A stretch of 64,000 nt of DNA from Mercurialis annua (GCF_937616625.2 NC_065571.1:6884501-6948500); one strand, 5' to 3'; shown: positions 34,991-48,165, counted from the stretch's first letter. Program-made: numbers and translations. The notes: generated from the letters alone by a model not told the origin.

Positions 34991-36808
34991 AACATCCTCA
35001 CACTTAACTTTTGCTTGTCCTCAAGCAAGAAACGAATCATGCTATAGCCCAAATCAAATAGAATGTCAATAATCAACAAGAAATTAACATTTTTCAAACC
35101 CCTAAAGTGATGAATCAATTAAATCGTGCTTTTAAAACCGACAACACAAAGAGAATATAAACCAAGCCAACTTACTTAAAATTGTGACATGAATCAATAC
35201 CACCAAGAATACTCAAACATGTTCACTCATACTTGAACCTAATACGCATTGTTAAATCAAAGCATGCAAACTAACCACAAGCAAAGATAACAAACATTTA
35301 GTCCTATGAGCAAAAACAATAATGCTTGAATCATAAAATCACATGGCAAAATAACTCACAAGGTACACTCTAACACTCATGTGTTCAAGGGTTCGAAATT
35401 CAGCACTCAAAATTGAAACATTCTAATCCTACCATAGGCTTGCCTGCAATCCATCATTCCACTACTCAGTCAAGTCAAAAACATAAATCAAAATGGACTT
35501 TATTCGGGTTGTAATGGGGTTTAGGCGAGGGTATGGTACAAGGTAAAAGAAAGGGTAAACATGACTTAACAAACCAACATAGATCAAAGGAAACCAGAAA
35601 ATTAATCACATTAGCTCTCTAAATATACAATCTCTCATTCTCTTCTTTTATTTCCTCGAATTCTCAACTTTTTCAATTTTTTTTTCTTTTAAGCTCAATA
35701 TTCTGATTTTCTATTCCTTTTTATACATTTTTTTTCTTTTTCTAAGCTTTTGCTTTCTATACTTTTTCTGAATTCCAAGAGGCACTAATAATCACAAAAA
35801 TCAAGAAATCGTCAAACAATAATCACGAGCTAGGATGTTACTACATCCTCACACTAGTTTCCTGTAATGTCAGTCAATTTGCCAAATCAATCAAGGTAGA
35901 AAGTGGAAAGATGAGAAAAGATAAAATGTGTGTAAAGTGTGTAAACAACAAAAATAAGGCAAAGGCTCAACTTGGGTAAACTAAAGGTAAAAGGTAGGCT
36001 GTTTAAGTGGTTTAAGGAAAAAGTGAATCCTAAATGCCATTTATCATCTTCATGTTCTTTAACTTAACTTTGCAATATGACAACGGAAAACAGGCAAGTT
36101 CTAGAGAATATAAACATGCTTCAAACCACACAACAAGAAAAATAAGCACAAAAAAATATGCTCCCATAGGCTCAAAATCTCACAAAATTAGTAGTGTGTT
36201 CACCATGTCATTCACTATATCAAACATTGCCATTATTTACTCAAGTTTTCAGCAATTTGCACCGTTGCTCAATCCTAATTCACATGCCAAATTTCACAAC
36301 AATTATCAAATTACAAGCATTTCATTAAACTCGAATTTTCACCCTAGTCGCATTGACCCATGTCATCAAAATCAAGTAAGAAACGCTTAACTACATTCTC
36401 CAATTATTGTCAACAATTAAAAACACATTTAACTCATTCATCACGTAGGGGAAAGAGATATGCTAATAATTCTGAAATCATGACATAACAATTATCCTTA
36501 GACTATTTAGGACTAAACAAACATCAAACATGAGTAGATAAACCAAAAACAAGGGTTCACAACCATAGACTACTACAGACGTAAAATAAAAACAAAACAC
36601 AAAATAAGACACAACTAAAATAAAAATATAAAAACATAATGTTTTCCCCACCCTCACACTAGTTCATGCATTGTCCCCAATGCAATGAAATAAATAAAAA
36701 CATGACTGAAACATAAAAGTGTAAAGGGTGAAAAGAAAGATACCCTTGGGATTGCCTCCCAAGCGCGCTTTAGTTAGAGTCCAAAGCTAGACTCTTCGCG
36801 TAAGGTTG

Positions 36809-37717
36809 TTAATAATACAACCTAACATGAGGAAGCCGTCTTGGTAGCATCTTCTTCCTTCTTTCCTTTGTTGGCTCCTTCAAATATAGATCAGATAATA
36901 CAGAGTAATCATTGTCCCTGTAATAAAGAACAAGAGGAGTGTTAAGCAGATTCATATGTTTGATATTATTTCCGTCATACTCGGAATCAAACCCTTCTAA
37001 GAATGGATCCCTGTAGTCAAAGGTTTTGTTGATTTTCTCATAGAGTACTGTAATACCAAATTCCTCCTCACTTTCCTCATTGAAGCTCATGGGAAAAGTA
37101 AGTGGGTCAGGAACTGAAGCTTCAAGTTTACTACCCTCACACTGTTCTTTCTCGTCCTCTGCAGACACTTTTATGGAATGACGTTCCACTAATGCCTTGT
37201 CACTTTCCAACTCCAACTCCATGTCCATGGCTTGTTCTTTTGGATTTACCTCAGTAGCGGATGGTAAACCCCCTTGATTTTGAGTCTGCAGTGCTTGGGC
37301 CATCTGCTGATTCTGCAACTCAAGATTGTGGATAGTGGCAGCATGATTCCTCAATGTTTGCTGCGTCTCAGCATCATTCTTCATCATCATCTCCATCATT
37401 TTATCAAACTTGCTATGGAGAGACTCTTCCTGCTCTCTCTGCTGTTCAGTCTCATATGAATACTGCAGTTCATCCCCAAAGTTGAAATCAGAGTTCCATT
37501 GGTCTTGATATGTTTGGATGTTACCCCAATTGTTGTTCCACCCATAATTTTGATGGTTGTCCCACCCCATATTGTATGTGTTGGAGAAGGGATCACTAGC
37601 TTGACATTGACCACCCACAAAGTTGACATGTTCATTTGAAGTTGGATAAGGTATTGGACATTCAGCCTCAGTGTGATAGAAACTCCCACAAACCACACAA
37701 TTCTGGACCCAAGCCAT
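36809..37717 (-). CDS. Gag-like protein of the LTR element, 302 aa
   Basis: Starts at an ATG about 140 bp downstream of the primer binding site. Residues 8-20 hold a knuckle of the form C-X2-C-X4-H-X4-C (CVVCGSFYHTEAEC). Next come an Asn/Trp-rich stretch (SNTYNMGWDNHQNYGWNNNW) and a coiled-coil of about 60 residues with MMEMMMKNDAETQQTL and HNLELQNQQMAQALQ, then an acidic C-terminal part. The order knuckle, NPYSNTYN-like stretch, coiled-coil is that of the C-terminal half of Athila-type Gag proteins. The N-terminal half of a full Gag is absent. There is no fused polymerase. The frame is intact, and a 5'-truncated copy is at 41769-41188. Confidence 0.75.
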   Translation of the reverse strand: MAWVQNCVVCGSFYHTEAECPIPYPTSNEHVNFVGGQCQASDPFSNTYNMGWDNHQNYGWNNNWGNIQTYQDQWNSDFNFGDELQYSYETEQQREQEESLHSKFDKMMEMMMKNDAETQQTLRNHAATIHNLELQNQQMAQALQTQNQGGLPSATEVNPKEQAMDMELELESDKALVERHSIKVSAEDEKEQCEGSKLEASVPDPLTFPMSFNEESEEEFGITVLYEKINKTFDYRDPFLEGFDSEYDGNNIKHMNLLNTPLVLYYRDNDYSVLSDLYLKEPTKERRKKMLPRRLPHVRLYY

Positions 37718-37858
37718 TATGCTTTTTTAAATAAGTACACCATAGAAAAAGTACCTGGAGATAAATCAACAAATACCCACGGCGTAAAACAAGAAAAAAT
37801 AAAAACTAAAACAAGTCAAGCTATCCTAACTTAGTTGTTAAAGATATGCTTTCCCCGG

Positions 37859-37875
37859 CAACGGCGCCAAAAACT
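37859..37875 (-). other. tRNA-Asp-type primer binding site
   Basis: On the element strand the LTR end CCAACA is followed by AGTTTT and then TGGCGCCGTTGCCGGGG. This is the well-known primer binding site of Athila/Tat-type plant Gypsy elements, complementary to the 3' end of tRNA-Asp. It fixes the element's orientation and the LTR boundary. Confidence 0.85.
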
Positions 37876-39369
37876 TGTTGGTAAAAATACGCAAGCGTAC
37901 GTATGCCAACTTGTAATATAGACTGCGAAGTCCAGATATCGTACCCACGGAGAAAGCTTCTAAAGACAACCAGTTAGGAGACTCGATTTGGATAGTTAAA
38001 AAGATAATTTGGATTGAAGTATGTAAATTTAAAAGCTAAATTAAACAATTAAAGATAAAAGTAAACTAAGGCTGTAAATTAAATAGGATTTAAACAATAA
38101 TGAGAAAGATCAGGGATTATTAATCTACTTTATGCCATTAATCTCATGGTTTATGGATTTCGTTATCAAATTGCGGTTCAGGCTGATCTAAGGCACCTAT
38201 AGCTCTCTCTCAAGCCGCTACAGGCAAAAACAGTCAATTAAACAATTAAAAGGCAACTACTCACTCTCGTGTTATAATTAACCTAAATAATTAATTGATT
38301 GATGTTTGTTAAGCAAACCTAAAGAACACACATTCGCTAATTCACTCTCGTGTTGTTAACTCCTGTGTTATTGATTACACGGTCTATTTCAATTCAACTC
38401 TCTCAAGTTACAATTAAAACACAAGCCAATAGTTTAAGTGATCAAATTAAACTAAGCATTAAGAATAGTAATTAATACGCAATTATAACAAAAACCCAAT
38501 AAACCAATTAATTAACGAAGCATAAATTCAATCAATAATCCCCGACGATGGGTTTAGTTACTCATGATCAAAGATAAACCAACAATATAATATATGGAAT
38601 TCATAATTGATAAGATAAACAATGAAAAAGATCTCTCTGAATTATCGTACCTTAATCGCATAAAAATCCCAATATAATATCGAAGAATAAAATCCAGCTC
38701 AAAAAGTAATCAAATCAAAGAACGATGAACTAATACTGAAAAAAAAGCTAATCTATTGTTTTTAGTCTAATGTAATGGTAAACGAACTAAGCCAACCCTA
38801 ATTTGGTTGTAAACACCACTATATATACCCGTTGTCAGCCTCAAATTCGTATTTTGGTGAAGTCCCAAAGTCGCCCCTTCATAATTTTAGAATCGGAATG
38901 AAAGATCGGGGTCAAAACGTAATTTTGGACAACTCAGCAGATAGGCACGATGGGAGGCACGTTGCTACCATCGTGCCTTCCATCTCGCCTCCTCTTCAAG
39001 TAAAGGACCAAACAGAGGCACGACGCGAGGCACGATGCCACCATCGTGCCTTCCATCTCGCCTTCCACAAAACATGAATAAAACTAGGGGCACGATGCGA
39101 GGCACGTTGCTTCCATCGTGCCTTCCATCTTCCCTCAGGCAAAATCTCAGAAAAAGCTCTGAAACTAACTCGAAACGCCTATCCAACTCCGGTCTTGCTT
39201 AAACTTCACCGTATTGCTCCGATTAGGTCCAAAACTCCGTGAAATCTACGTGGTAGTACCTGAAACGCTCAAATAAGAAATGAGACCCAATATGCATAAA
39301 AATAATCACTAAACACACGTAAATAACTCGTAAAACAACGATAATATAGGAGTAATTCTACTCCTATCA
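37876..39369 (-). repeat. LTR, middle copy, 1494 bp
   Basis: Same length and ends as the left LTR. Differences noticed in a visual comparison: ACGTATGCC instead of ACGTATACC near the left edge, and CAAAATCTCAG instead of CAAAATTTCAG near 39145. Serves as the 5' LTR of the complete unit at 33497-37876 and as the 3' LTR of the truncated unit to its right. Confidence 0.88.
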
Positions 39370-41769
39370 AACATCCTCACACTTAACTTTTGCTTGTCCT
39401 CAAGCAAGAAACGAATCATGCTATAGCCCAAATCAAATAGAATGTCAATAATCAACAAGAAATTAACATTTTTCAAACCCCTAAAGTGATGAATCAATTA
39501 AATCGTGCTTTTAAAACCGACAACACAAAGAGAATATAAACCAAGCCAACTTACTTAAAATTGTGACATGAATCAATACCACCAAGAATACTCAAACATG
39601 TTCACTCATACTTGAACCTAATACGCATTGTTAAATCAAAGCATGCAAACTCACCACAAGCAAAGATAACAAACATTTAGTCCTATGAGCAAAAACAATA
39701 ATGCTTGAATCATAAAATCACATGGCAAAATAACTCACAAGGTACACTCTAACACTCATGTGTTCAAGGGTTCGAAATTCAGCACTCAAAATTGAAACAT
39801 TCTAATCCTACCATAGGCTTGCCTGCAATCCATCATTCCACTACTCAGTCAAGTCAAAAACATAAATCAAAATGGACTTTATTCGGGTTGTAATGGGGTT
39901 TAGGCGAGGGTATGGTACAAGGTAAAAGAAAGGGTAAACATGACTTAACAAACCAACATAGATCAAAGGAAACCAGAAAATTAATCACATTAGCTCTCTA
40001 AATATACAATCTCTCATTCTCTTCTTTTATTTCCTCGAATTCTCAACTTTTTCAATTTTTTTTTCTTTTAAGCTCAATATTCTGATTTTCTATTCCTTTT
40101 TATACATTTTTTTTCTTTTTCTAAGCTTTTGCTTTCTATACTTTTTCTGAATTCCAAGAGGCACTAATAATCACAAAAATCAAGAAATCGTCAAACAATA
40201 ATCACGAGCTAGGATGTTACTACATCCTCACACTAGTTTCCTGTAATGTCAGTCAATTTGCCAAATCAATCAAGGTAGAAAGTGGAAAGATGAGAAAAGA
40301 TAAAATGTGTGTAAAGTGTGTAAACAACAAAAATAAGGCAAAGGCTCAACTTGGGTAAACTAAAGGTAAAAGGTAGGCTGTTTAAGTGGTTTAAGGAAAA
40401 AGTGAATCCTAAATGCCATTTATCATCTTCATGTTCTTTAACTTAACTTTGCAATATGACAACGGAAAACAGGCAAGTTCTAGAGAATATAAACATGCTT
40501 CAAACCACACAACAAGAAAAATAAGCACAAAAAAATATGCTCCCATAGGCTCAAAATCTCACAAAATTAGTAGTGTGTTCACCATGTCATTCACTATATC
40601 AAACATTGCCATTATTTACTCAAGTTTTCAGCAATTTGCACCGTTGCTCAATCCTAATTCACATGCCAAATTTCACAACAATTATCAAATTACAAGCATT
40701 TCATTAAACTCGAATTTTCACCCTAGTCGCATTGACCCATGTCATCAAAATCAAGTAAGAAACGCTTAACTACATTCTCCAATTATTGTCAACAATTAAA
40801 AACACATTTAACTCATTCATCACGTAGGGGAAAGAGATATGCTAATAATTCTGAAATCATGACATAACAATTATCCTTAGACTATTTAGGACTAAACAAA
40901 CATCAAACATGAGTAGATAAACCAAAAACAAGGGTTCACAACCATAGACTACTACAGACGTAAAATAAAAACAAAACACAAAATAAGACACAACTAAAAT
41001 AAAAATATAAAAACATAATGTTTTCCCCACCCTCACACTAGTTCATGCATTGTCCCCAATGCAATGAAATAAATAAAAACATGACTGAAACATAAAAGTG
41101 TAAAGGGTGAAAAGAAAGATACCCTTGGGATTGCCTCCCAAGCGCGCTTTAGTTAGAGTCCAAAGCTAGACTCTTCGCGTAAGGTTGTTAATAATACAAC
41201 CTAACATGAGGAAGCCGTCTTGGTAGCATCTTCTTCCTTCTTTCCTTTGTTGGCTCCTTCAAATATAGATCAGATAATACAGAGTAATCATTGTCCCTGT
41301 AATAAAGAACAAGAGGAGTGTTAAGCAGATTCATATGTTTGATATTATTTCCGTCATACTCGGAATCAAACCCTTCTAAGAATGGATCCCTGTAGTCAAA
41401 GGTTTTGTTGATTTTCTCATAGAGTACTGTAATACCAAATTCCTCCTCACTTTCCTCATTGAAGCTCATGGGAAAAGTAAGTGGGTCAGGAACTGAAGCT
41501 TCAAGTTTACTACCCTCACACTGTTCTTTCTCGTCCTCTGCAGACACTTTTATGGAATGACGTTCCACTAATGCCTTGTCACTTTCCAACTCCAACTCCA
41601 TGTCCATGGCTTGTTCTTTTGGATTTACCTCAGTAGCGGATGGTAAACCCCCTTGATTTTGAGTCTGCAGTGCTTGGGCCATCTGCTGATTCTGCAACTC
41701 AAGATTGTGGATAGTGGCAGCATGATTCCTCAATGTTTGCTGCGTCTCAGCATCATTCTTCATCATCAT
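39370..41769 (-). mobile_element. Truncated second internal region of the LTR element
   Basis: Matches 34991-37390 almost base for base; one difference was noticed, AACTCACCACAAG against AACTAACCACAAG near 39650. It ends inside the Gag ORF at 41769, where the sequence changes abruptly after CATCATCATC. On the element strand this copy has lost its 5' LTR, primer site and the first about 109 Gag residues. Confidence 0.88.
41188..41769 (-). pseudogene. 5'-truncated Gag copy, 193 codons
   Basis: Identical in translation to residues 110-302 of the complete Gag at 36809-37717. It begins at the truncation point in the Met run (MMMKNDAETQQ), so it lacks the knuckle and has no native start or promoter. 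Confidence 0.85.
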
Positions 41770-42403
41770 CCTAATGTTTCTGGATACTGACGAGCAGGTA
41801 AGAAAAGGGCAACCGTTGCTCGACCTCGATCCTGCACACTGTGTAGGGAATGCACTGATTTTGGTGTCTCATAAGTTAGAACTGGTCTTGAATGGCCGGG
41901 GTGAGCAAGTGGCCGGTTCGGTTGAAATTTGTTTAATTTAACCAAAACTAAATTGACCGAATCTACCAACTTAATTAAATTAATCGACTTAATAATTTAA
42001 ATTTTAAAAATATAAAACTAAACCGATTGATTATTTCGTTTAGTTAATTAAATTTTTAAAACTCTTAATCATAAAACTAATCAAATTGATAAATTTAGCT
42101 GAATTTAACCGAATTATTTTTTTATTAACTGAATTGAACCAATCAAACTACTTGATTTAATTAAAAAAATTAATCAAACTTAAATGAAATACTAGATAGG
42201 GTTAATCTGTTTTAATTAAACTTTTCTCCTAATAATGGCAGCAAGCAAGCATCTGCATATTGATAACATCACATGTCGACAAGTTAATTAAATATTTATA
42301 ATATGTTGTTGATGGACTGAACCAATTTTTAATTCATCGTTTGACAAGAATATTAAACTAACATAGTGGACTTTAATTAAAGCCAATTATCATTTCTTGT
42401 TTA

Positions 42404-43170
42404 GCCTCCATTCCTAAAAGGTTGACGTTTTAGAAGTTAAAAAATATTCCTTATTACTTGACGTTTTGATCATTTAGACCACTTTCTGCCCAAAATAACC
42501 TTATTGTTCTACCAAGTGTCAGGGCCCTTATCATCTTCCTCTACAATTCTGATCTGCTTGTGCTCGTGATTTATGAAATAAAACGAAAATGAAATCAAAT
42601 AGAAAAGATTACCAAAAACAGTCTACAAATTCAATCCAACTTCAATCCTTGTTAACTGTTCAAATTTTAGAAAAATTATTTATCAACTGTGCAATTTTTT
42701 TGGATTTAAGAGTATTTGGAACAAGAAATATAGTGAGAGACAGAGATTTTTAAAAAGAAAAAAAGAAGCAAAACTTGCACAGTTGATAAACATTCGCAAA
42801 TCAGTGTGCCAAATCCAAGTTTAACCCAGATCTACAAATATTCATTTGAAAAACTTATTTTAATTTTTAAAAATAAAAATTATAAACATTTGCAAATCTT
42901 TGAGTTAGTTTGGCTATTTATCAAGAAGAAGCAAAACTTGGATTTCACATGCCAATTTGAAAAAAACATGAATGAGCAGTAGAGTGGTTGTGTAGAAAAT
43001 GCTTCTACCTTGTTGAAAATGAAGAAGATGGAAAGTGAAGCATTTTCATCCTTTCTTTGTGCAAGGACGTGTCATTTATTAAGGGCAATTCAGGAAATCT
43101 GTTATGTTTAATGCTTTTCTTAATTTGTGTGCAATACTCTAAAACGTCAACCTTTTAGGAATGGAGGGAG
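42404..43170. mobile_element. Stowaway-like MITE, 767 bp
   Basis: The left terminus, CCTCCATTCCTAAAAGGTTG, is inverted at the right as CAACCTTTTAGGAATGGAGG, followed by GAG and TA. A TA dinucleotide flanks both sides (42402-42403 and 43171-43172). The terminal match runs at least 25 bp. An inner inverted pair (ATCAACTGTGCAA and TTGCACAGTTGAT) suggests a compound or nested origin. Confidence 0.75.
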
Positions 43171-44140
43171 TATCTACTGAAGCCTAATTCTTGTTTTAGT
43201 TTGCCATGTGCAATACACATCAACCATTGGACTATATTACAACTTTTTTGTGGGAACTTAATTGTTTCTAGCTCTAAATATCATATGATATTAGCACATG
43301 GATGTGGAATCCTTTTCTTTTTATCATTAATTAAACTAATAACTCCCAAATTTAAATAATACACTAATTGTATTGGACTATATGTCTGACATGTATGAAC
43401 TCAGTCCAACATTTGTATTATTAGTTTGAGATACGAATTAGGATAAATACGTATATAAATTTTATTCACTATGATACATTTATAAATAAAATCAATATTA
43501 TTAATTATAATCTGATATTAGATAGTGATATGATATAACTTTAAAAGCAGTAGTTTGACACAACATATGGCATTGTCACACAAGTAAAATTAATTTTATT
43601 TTGAAAATAAAGATAACTGAAACAATTTTTTTTTTCGATTTAAGATATAACTGTAAAAATTTAAAAAATTGACTTGTTATTGATAAAATTTTCTCAGTTT
43701 GAGTTTAAAAAGTATTTAGGCCAACTCGTTATCGCTTTACTATTGAATTGTAAATATTTCTTGGAATAAATCTTAGAGAACCCATTACACACAAATATTC
43801 ATTTAATGAGTAATGTTGGGGTGGATTTTATATAATTTTAGTTAAGACTGGTCAATGTCATAAGAAGAAAGTCACACTAACCCACCTGGTTTTTTTGTTG
43901 ATTCCTTGACAAAATTATAATCTCATGGTTTAATTTAATTAATTACTCTGAATAACAATAATTAAAAGTTGCATGCAAGTGATAATTTAGATTTGATTTG
44001 ACACACTGGCTAGTCAGATCCACTGTTACCAGTAGCTGCTTACTCCAGCAAGTCTAATTACAATAATTAGTGATTGTTAATATAATTATCTTCATTTAGT
44101 TCCTCTATACCTAGATAATGAATCAATATTAACTAAAAAA

Positions 44141-44472
44141 AAAGATTAATGTCATAAAAAATTCATCAATTTTATACGTTTTATCATTTTAATCATTAAC
44201 ATTTAAAAATCATCATTTTCATACACCAACTATCAATTTTTTCCAATTGATACTCCGGGTGAAAATTTGATAAAAATCGCTGAGTTGGCAATCAGATAGT
44301 GACATGTCAGAACGAATCGGATAGTGACACGTCATTGATTTTCACCGGATTTTAAAATGGTTTATCGATTTGAAAAAATCGGTAGTTAGTGTATGAACAT
44401 AATAATTTTTAAACGCCGTGATTAAAATGATAAAACATGTAAAATTGATGAATTTTTATGACATTACCTTTT
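44141..44472. mobile_element. Foldback MITE, about 330 bp
   Basis: The left end has TTAATGTCATAAAAAATTCA then TCAATTTTATACG; the right end, reversed, has GTAATGTCATAAAAATTCAT then CAATTTTACATG. Inverted similarity covers about 130 bp per arm, including TTTTATCATTTTAATCA. The loop holds two ATAGTGACA-containing direct repeats. Confidence 0.75.
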
Positions 44473-47262
44473 TAAAATAAAGAGCATTTTTTGCTTAATT
44501 TATATACATATTTAGACCTCCATACTAAATTAGACTATGACATAAAGGGGATTTTTTATTTACTTTGAATTTATCATGCACTATCCTCACAATATTATTA
44601 GTGCTTTTAAATTGTAGAGTTTACTTATATGAGAATAGTCTGTCAATCAAATGTGTATAACTTTTCAATTTAAAATATTGAATTATTAATAAATTAATTA
44701 TTTAGAAAGATTATATCCACATAATTAATATAATAGAATAAAGCTGTGGCAGATAAACAAAAATAATTGAAAGAAGAAGATAATAATTGATTGAGTACCG
44801 ATCAACCGATATTATTTAGTAATTTTTTTGATTTGTAAAGACGGTATGCGAATAATATTGCATATCTTTAAATACATACATCTATTTTATGTCATGTAAA
44901 CAAAAATGACTTATATTCTTTTATAATTTTTATTTATATAATTGTGATTGATATGATTTAATAATAATTTTCAATTTTGATTGAAAAAAAGACATTTGCA
45001 TAGTTTATACCTACTTTCTAAAATAATTCATCTTTATTTATATGCCCCTCTGTCTGAGTAGGTTTGTAGCTCTGCCCTACGAAATGAACTATGGATAAAA
45101 TAAACAGTCCAAAATTCTGGAAACAAAGTGAAGCATATGCAGCTAGCCACTATAACTACATATTAACCCCACCACACTTGGCCTTAATGTCCAAATATCA
45201 AAGAGGCAGACTTGATTGAAGAAAGAACCAGACAGAACTGGCCGGTTCAACCGGTTAAATTCTAAATTTATCAATTGTTCGGTCTAACTAACTTAAAAAT
45301 TGGAAATTCACGTTAGACTGGCAAAACCAGGTCGATCTGGCAAACCAATAAACTAAGGTAAGCCGGCATGATTTCTTGGTATTGAGCAATTGTACTTTTT
45401 TTGTTATTGGACATTTTTATTTTGAAATTTTTGGTATTTGGCAGTTTTATCTTAAATTTCTTATATTGAATTGTGAAAATTGTTAAGAAGAACATAAAAC
45501 ATAATAACTAGACAATTTTTATTTGTTTACAATTTACTCAATTGATTCAACCAGTGGTTCTAGTGGCTATAGTCTTCCGAAGAGTAAATCTGCTCTTCAA
45601 TTGAGGAGCAGGTTTTTGGAGTAGTAGCTCCTCAGGTGAGGAGCAGAGGAGGAGCAACTTAAAATGTATTTTTAAATTTTGATCGATTTATGTGGCCCTT
45701 AAAATGTATTTTTAAATTTTATTTTATTGTTTTTTAAATAGATTAATTGTTTTGTTTAGTTTAATTAATAATTTATGTTAGTTGATTTACAATATTTTCT
45801 TTTGACCATGATATACAATATAGTTTAATGTTATCTTAATATTATCTTTACGTGGTAAAGAAAAATAAAATTACACCACTCCATAATTGGTACATCAACA
45901 ACCTTTTTAATTTGAGGTTGGAGGAAAATTATAGTAATAAAAAAAGCATGGAGAACACTAATGAGGTGGCCATGTTATGACCAAAGGATTGAAATGAAAA
46001 AGAAAACAATAAATGAAAAAAGATTAAAGTGTGAGATTTGTGTTAGAAATAGAAACATTTTAATTCCAAACATATAATTTTGCTGGCAAGCATGACATTT
46101 ACTTACTCAACTTCCAAAATTTTCCTTAAACTTTGGAGTTTGTCCAAAATTCCATATTTCCCAAAAGGAGATAAGTGCTTACTATCTTCTTAATCAAGTT
46201 TTCTTTTTAATCACTCTTTACTAATTATATATGCAAAATGTAGTTTTCTTTAATCTTGTCTGTTTTCCTCAAATTGATTTGAAAATTCATGCATTTGTTG
46301 TAAAAATGAAAGGGCTTAATGCAACTTTGTTAAAAAAAAAAGGGCTTAATGCATAATATGACCCATAAATTTGTATTCTTACCTACTAAATCTCCACCTT
46401 TCAATTTAACCTTCAAGACATTTCAGTTTTTGTAGTTTATGTTTTTAACATCTGATACACAGAGTTAGGTACAAACATGTTAATATAGTAAAAGAATATT
46501 TATTGGGTTGTCATCTAATTCGACACATAAAAATTGAAAAAAAAACAATTATTTAAAAATATTTTTTTTTTACAAATTAAAAGTTCAACTAATTATGTTC
46601 GGATGGATGAAAGAGTACAAATTTAGAGTTCAAAATATATACACGTCAGCTTAAAAAATAATGTTTAAACGTTTTCTTTGGTTGTAATCAAATGATGTTG
46701 TGCAATAAAATTAATACATATTTTTAAAGAAAAAAGAAGTCAAATCATTATAGAATGATAATTTCAGAGGTTAAAAATTCAATTGAAAATTCAGATATCA
46801 GAAAAATTAAATTAAAAGATAAAATTCAGATAATAAAACTATATAAAGTTAAAAAACAAATGATACATCAAGCCGATACAGATGTTCTAATTGTACTCCT
46901 TTTTTAGAATATTCTTCTTAAAGTTTTATATTATAGTTGAAAAAATTGAAATTTTGAGTGATTATATCTATTTAAAATAATAGCAATAATAATCAATAAA
47001 TTGCTATTATACCAGCAATGATATAAAGTCTTAAAACATTTCAATATCACCATAAACTCTTTACATCGTATTATTTTAATATAATAGTATGTAAGTGACA
47101 ACACATAGACCAATTGGTATATAATTATAATTTAATTAGCAATCATATGTGCGATTTAATAAAACAAATGGTTAAATTCAAAATGACTACTACTATAATA
47201 AATTATCTAATATAATACTATCCAATTTTACTTATTTATTCAGATGATGTTTTTCTTATAAA

Positions 47263-47512
47263 TATCACAAATTTTAGCGGGATTTACAATTATAACACAA
47301 ATTTTGAAATTTGACAATATCAATTACTAACTTTTATTTTTTGACAAATTGAAACACCGACCAATCATATAACAACACGTGGTTGTTTATTTTAATATCC
47401 ACGTTAGTATTTTTTAAATTTGATATTTCGATTTGCCAAAAATTAACTAATATTGATAAATTTTAAAATTCATATTATGATTACAAATTACACTAAAATT
47501 TATAATTGATTC
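47263..47512. mobile_element. Foldback MITE, about 250 bp
   Basis: The left arm has CACAAATTTTAGCGGGATTT then ACAATTATAACACAAATTT and TTTTTTGACAAATTGAAACA. The right arm, reversed, has AAATTTTAGTGTAATTTGTA and TTTTTGGCAAATCGAAATA. Same type as the element at 59632-59915. Confidence 0.65.
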
Positions 47513-47769
47513 TAAAATGAATTGTAGTAAATACATCAATGCCAATTAGTGGGTACAAAATGTTGTAAAGCAAATGTTGATGACCATGATTGCAAAAGAG
47601 GGTCTTCTTCAAGTGGCTTACTGAACTGGCTGGTTCAATCGATTAAACTAAAAACTAATAAGCTGTTTGGTCCAATTAAGCCTTAAGAAATTAAAACGGG
47701 ATTGAACCTGTAAATCTACACATTTTTAAAAGCTACTATCTACTTTAATCACACATACACATATTTATA

Positions 47770-48165
47770 TGGATTACTCATATTAAATCACCATAATAAC
47801 ATATTTTTTTTTATTTTTATCACGACTTTAAAATTTTTGATATAAAACCATCATTTAAAAAAAAAATTAAATCTATCAGAGTTTTAAATCCAATGAATTT
47901 CATATGAATATCTGTGACATATTTAATTTTTTTTTTAAAATAGTGATAAATTAAAAAAATTGCAAAAGTGGTGATTTTTTTATGTAATTAACTCTAATAA
48001 TAATTTTATGCCACGTCATTTTTATTGGTCTAATCAGCAAAAATTCGTTAGATTTTAAAACAATGATAAATTTAAATTTTGAAAAAATGGTGATTGTACA
48101 TGACAAATGTTGTCATAATAAAATAAATATAAAAATTGTGATTTAATATGAAATTAACTATATTT
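47770..48165. mobile_element. Foldback MITE(s) of the GTTAATTTCATATTAAATCAC type
   Basis: The left end reads CATATTAAATCACCATAATA. The right end, reversed, reads AGTTAATTTCATATTAAATC then ACAATTTTTATA. A further inverted end (reversed: GTTAATTACATAAAAAAATC then ACCACTTTTGC) lies at about 47960-47995, so two overlapping or nested copies are likely. Related to the element at 19081-19453. Confidence 0.55.

Larger units (their letters stand above)
33497..37876 (-). mobile_element. Complete Gag-only LTR retroelement unit, Athila/Gypsy-like, element strand minus
   Basis: Left LTR 33497-34990, internal region 34991-37875, then the middle LTR. The primer binding site, tRNA-Asp type, lies just left of the middle LTR, which sets the orientation as minus. 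The only sizeable coding region is a Gag-like ORF (37717-36809). No protease, reverse transcriptase or integrase motif exists in the 2.9-kb interior, so it is non-autonomous and resembles TR-GAG elements. LTR ends begin TGATAGGAG and end CCAACA on the element strand. Confidence 0.85.

Noticed and set aside
36034..36390. 118-codon frame in the LTR element interior (and the same at 40413-40769)
   Set aside because: It is on the strand opposite to Gag and the primer site, with a composition biased to Ser/His/Asn from A/C-rich sequence; no retroelement domain.
41766..41969. 67-codon minus frame beside the truncated LTR copy
   Set aside because: The start lies in retroelement sequence and the rest in an unknown fragment; no domain could be recognised and the frame crosses a junction.
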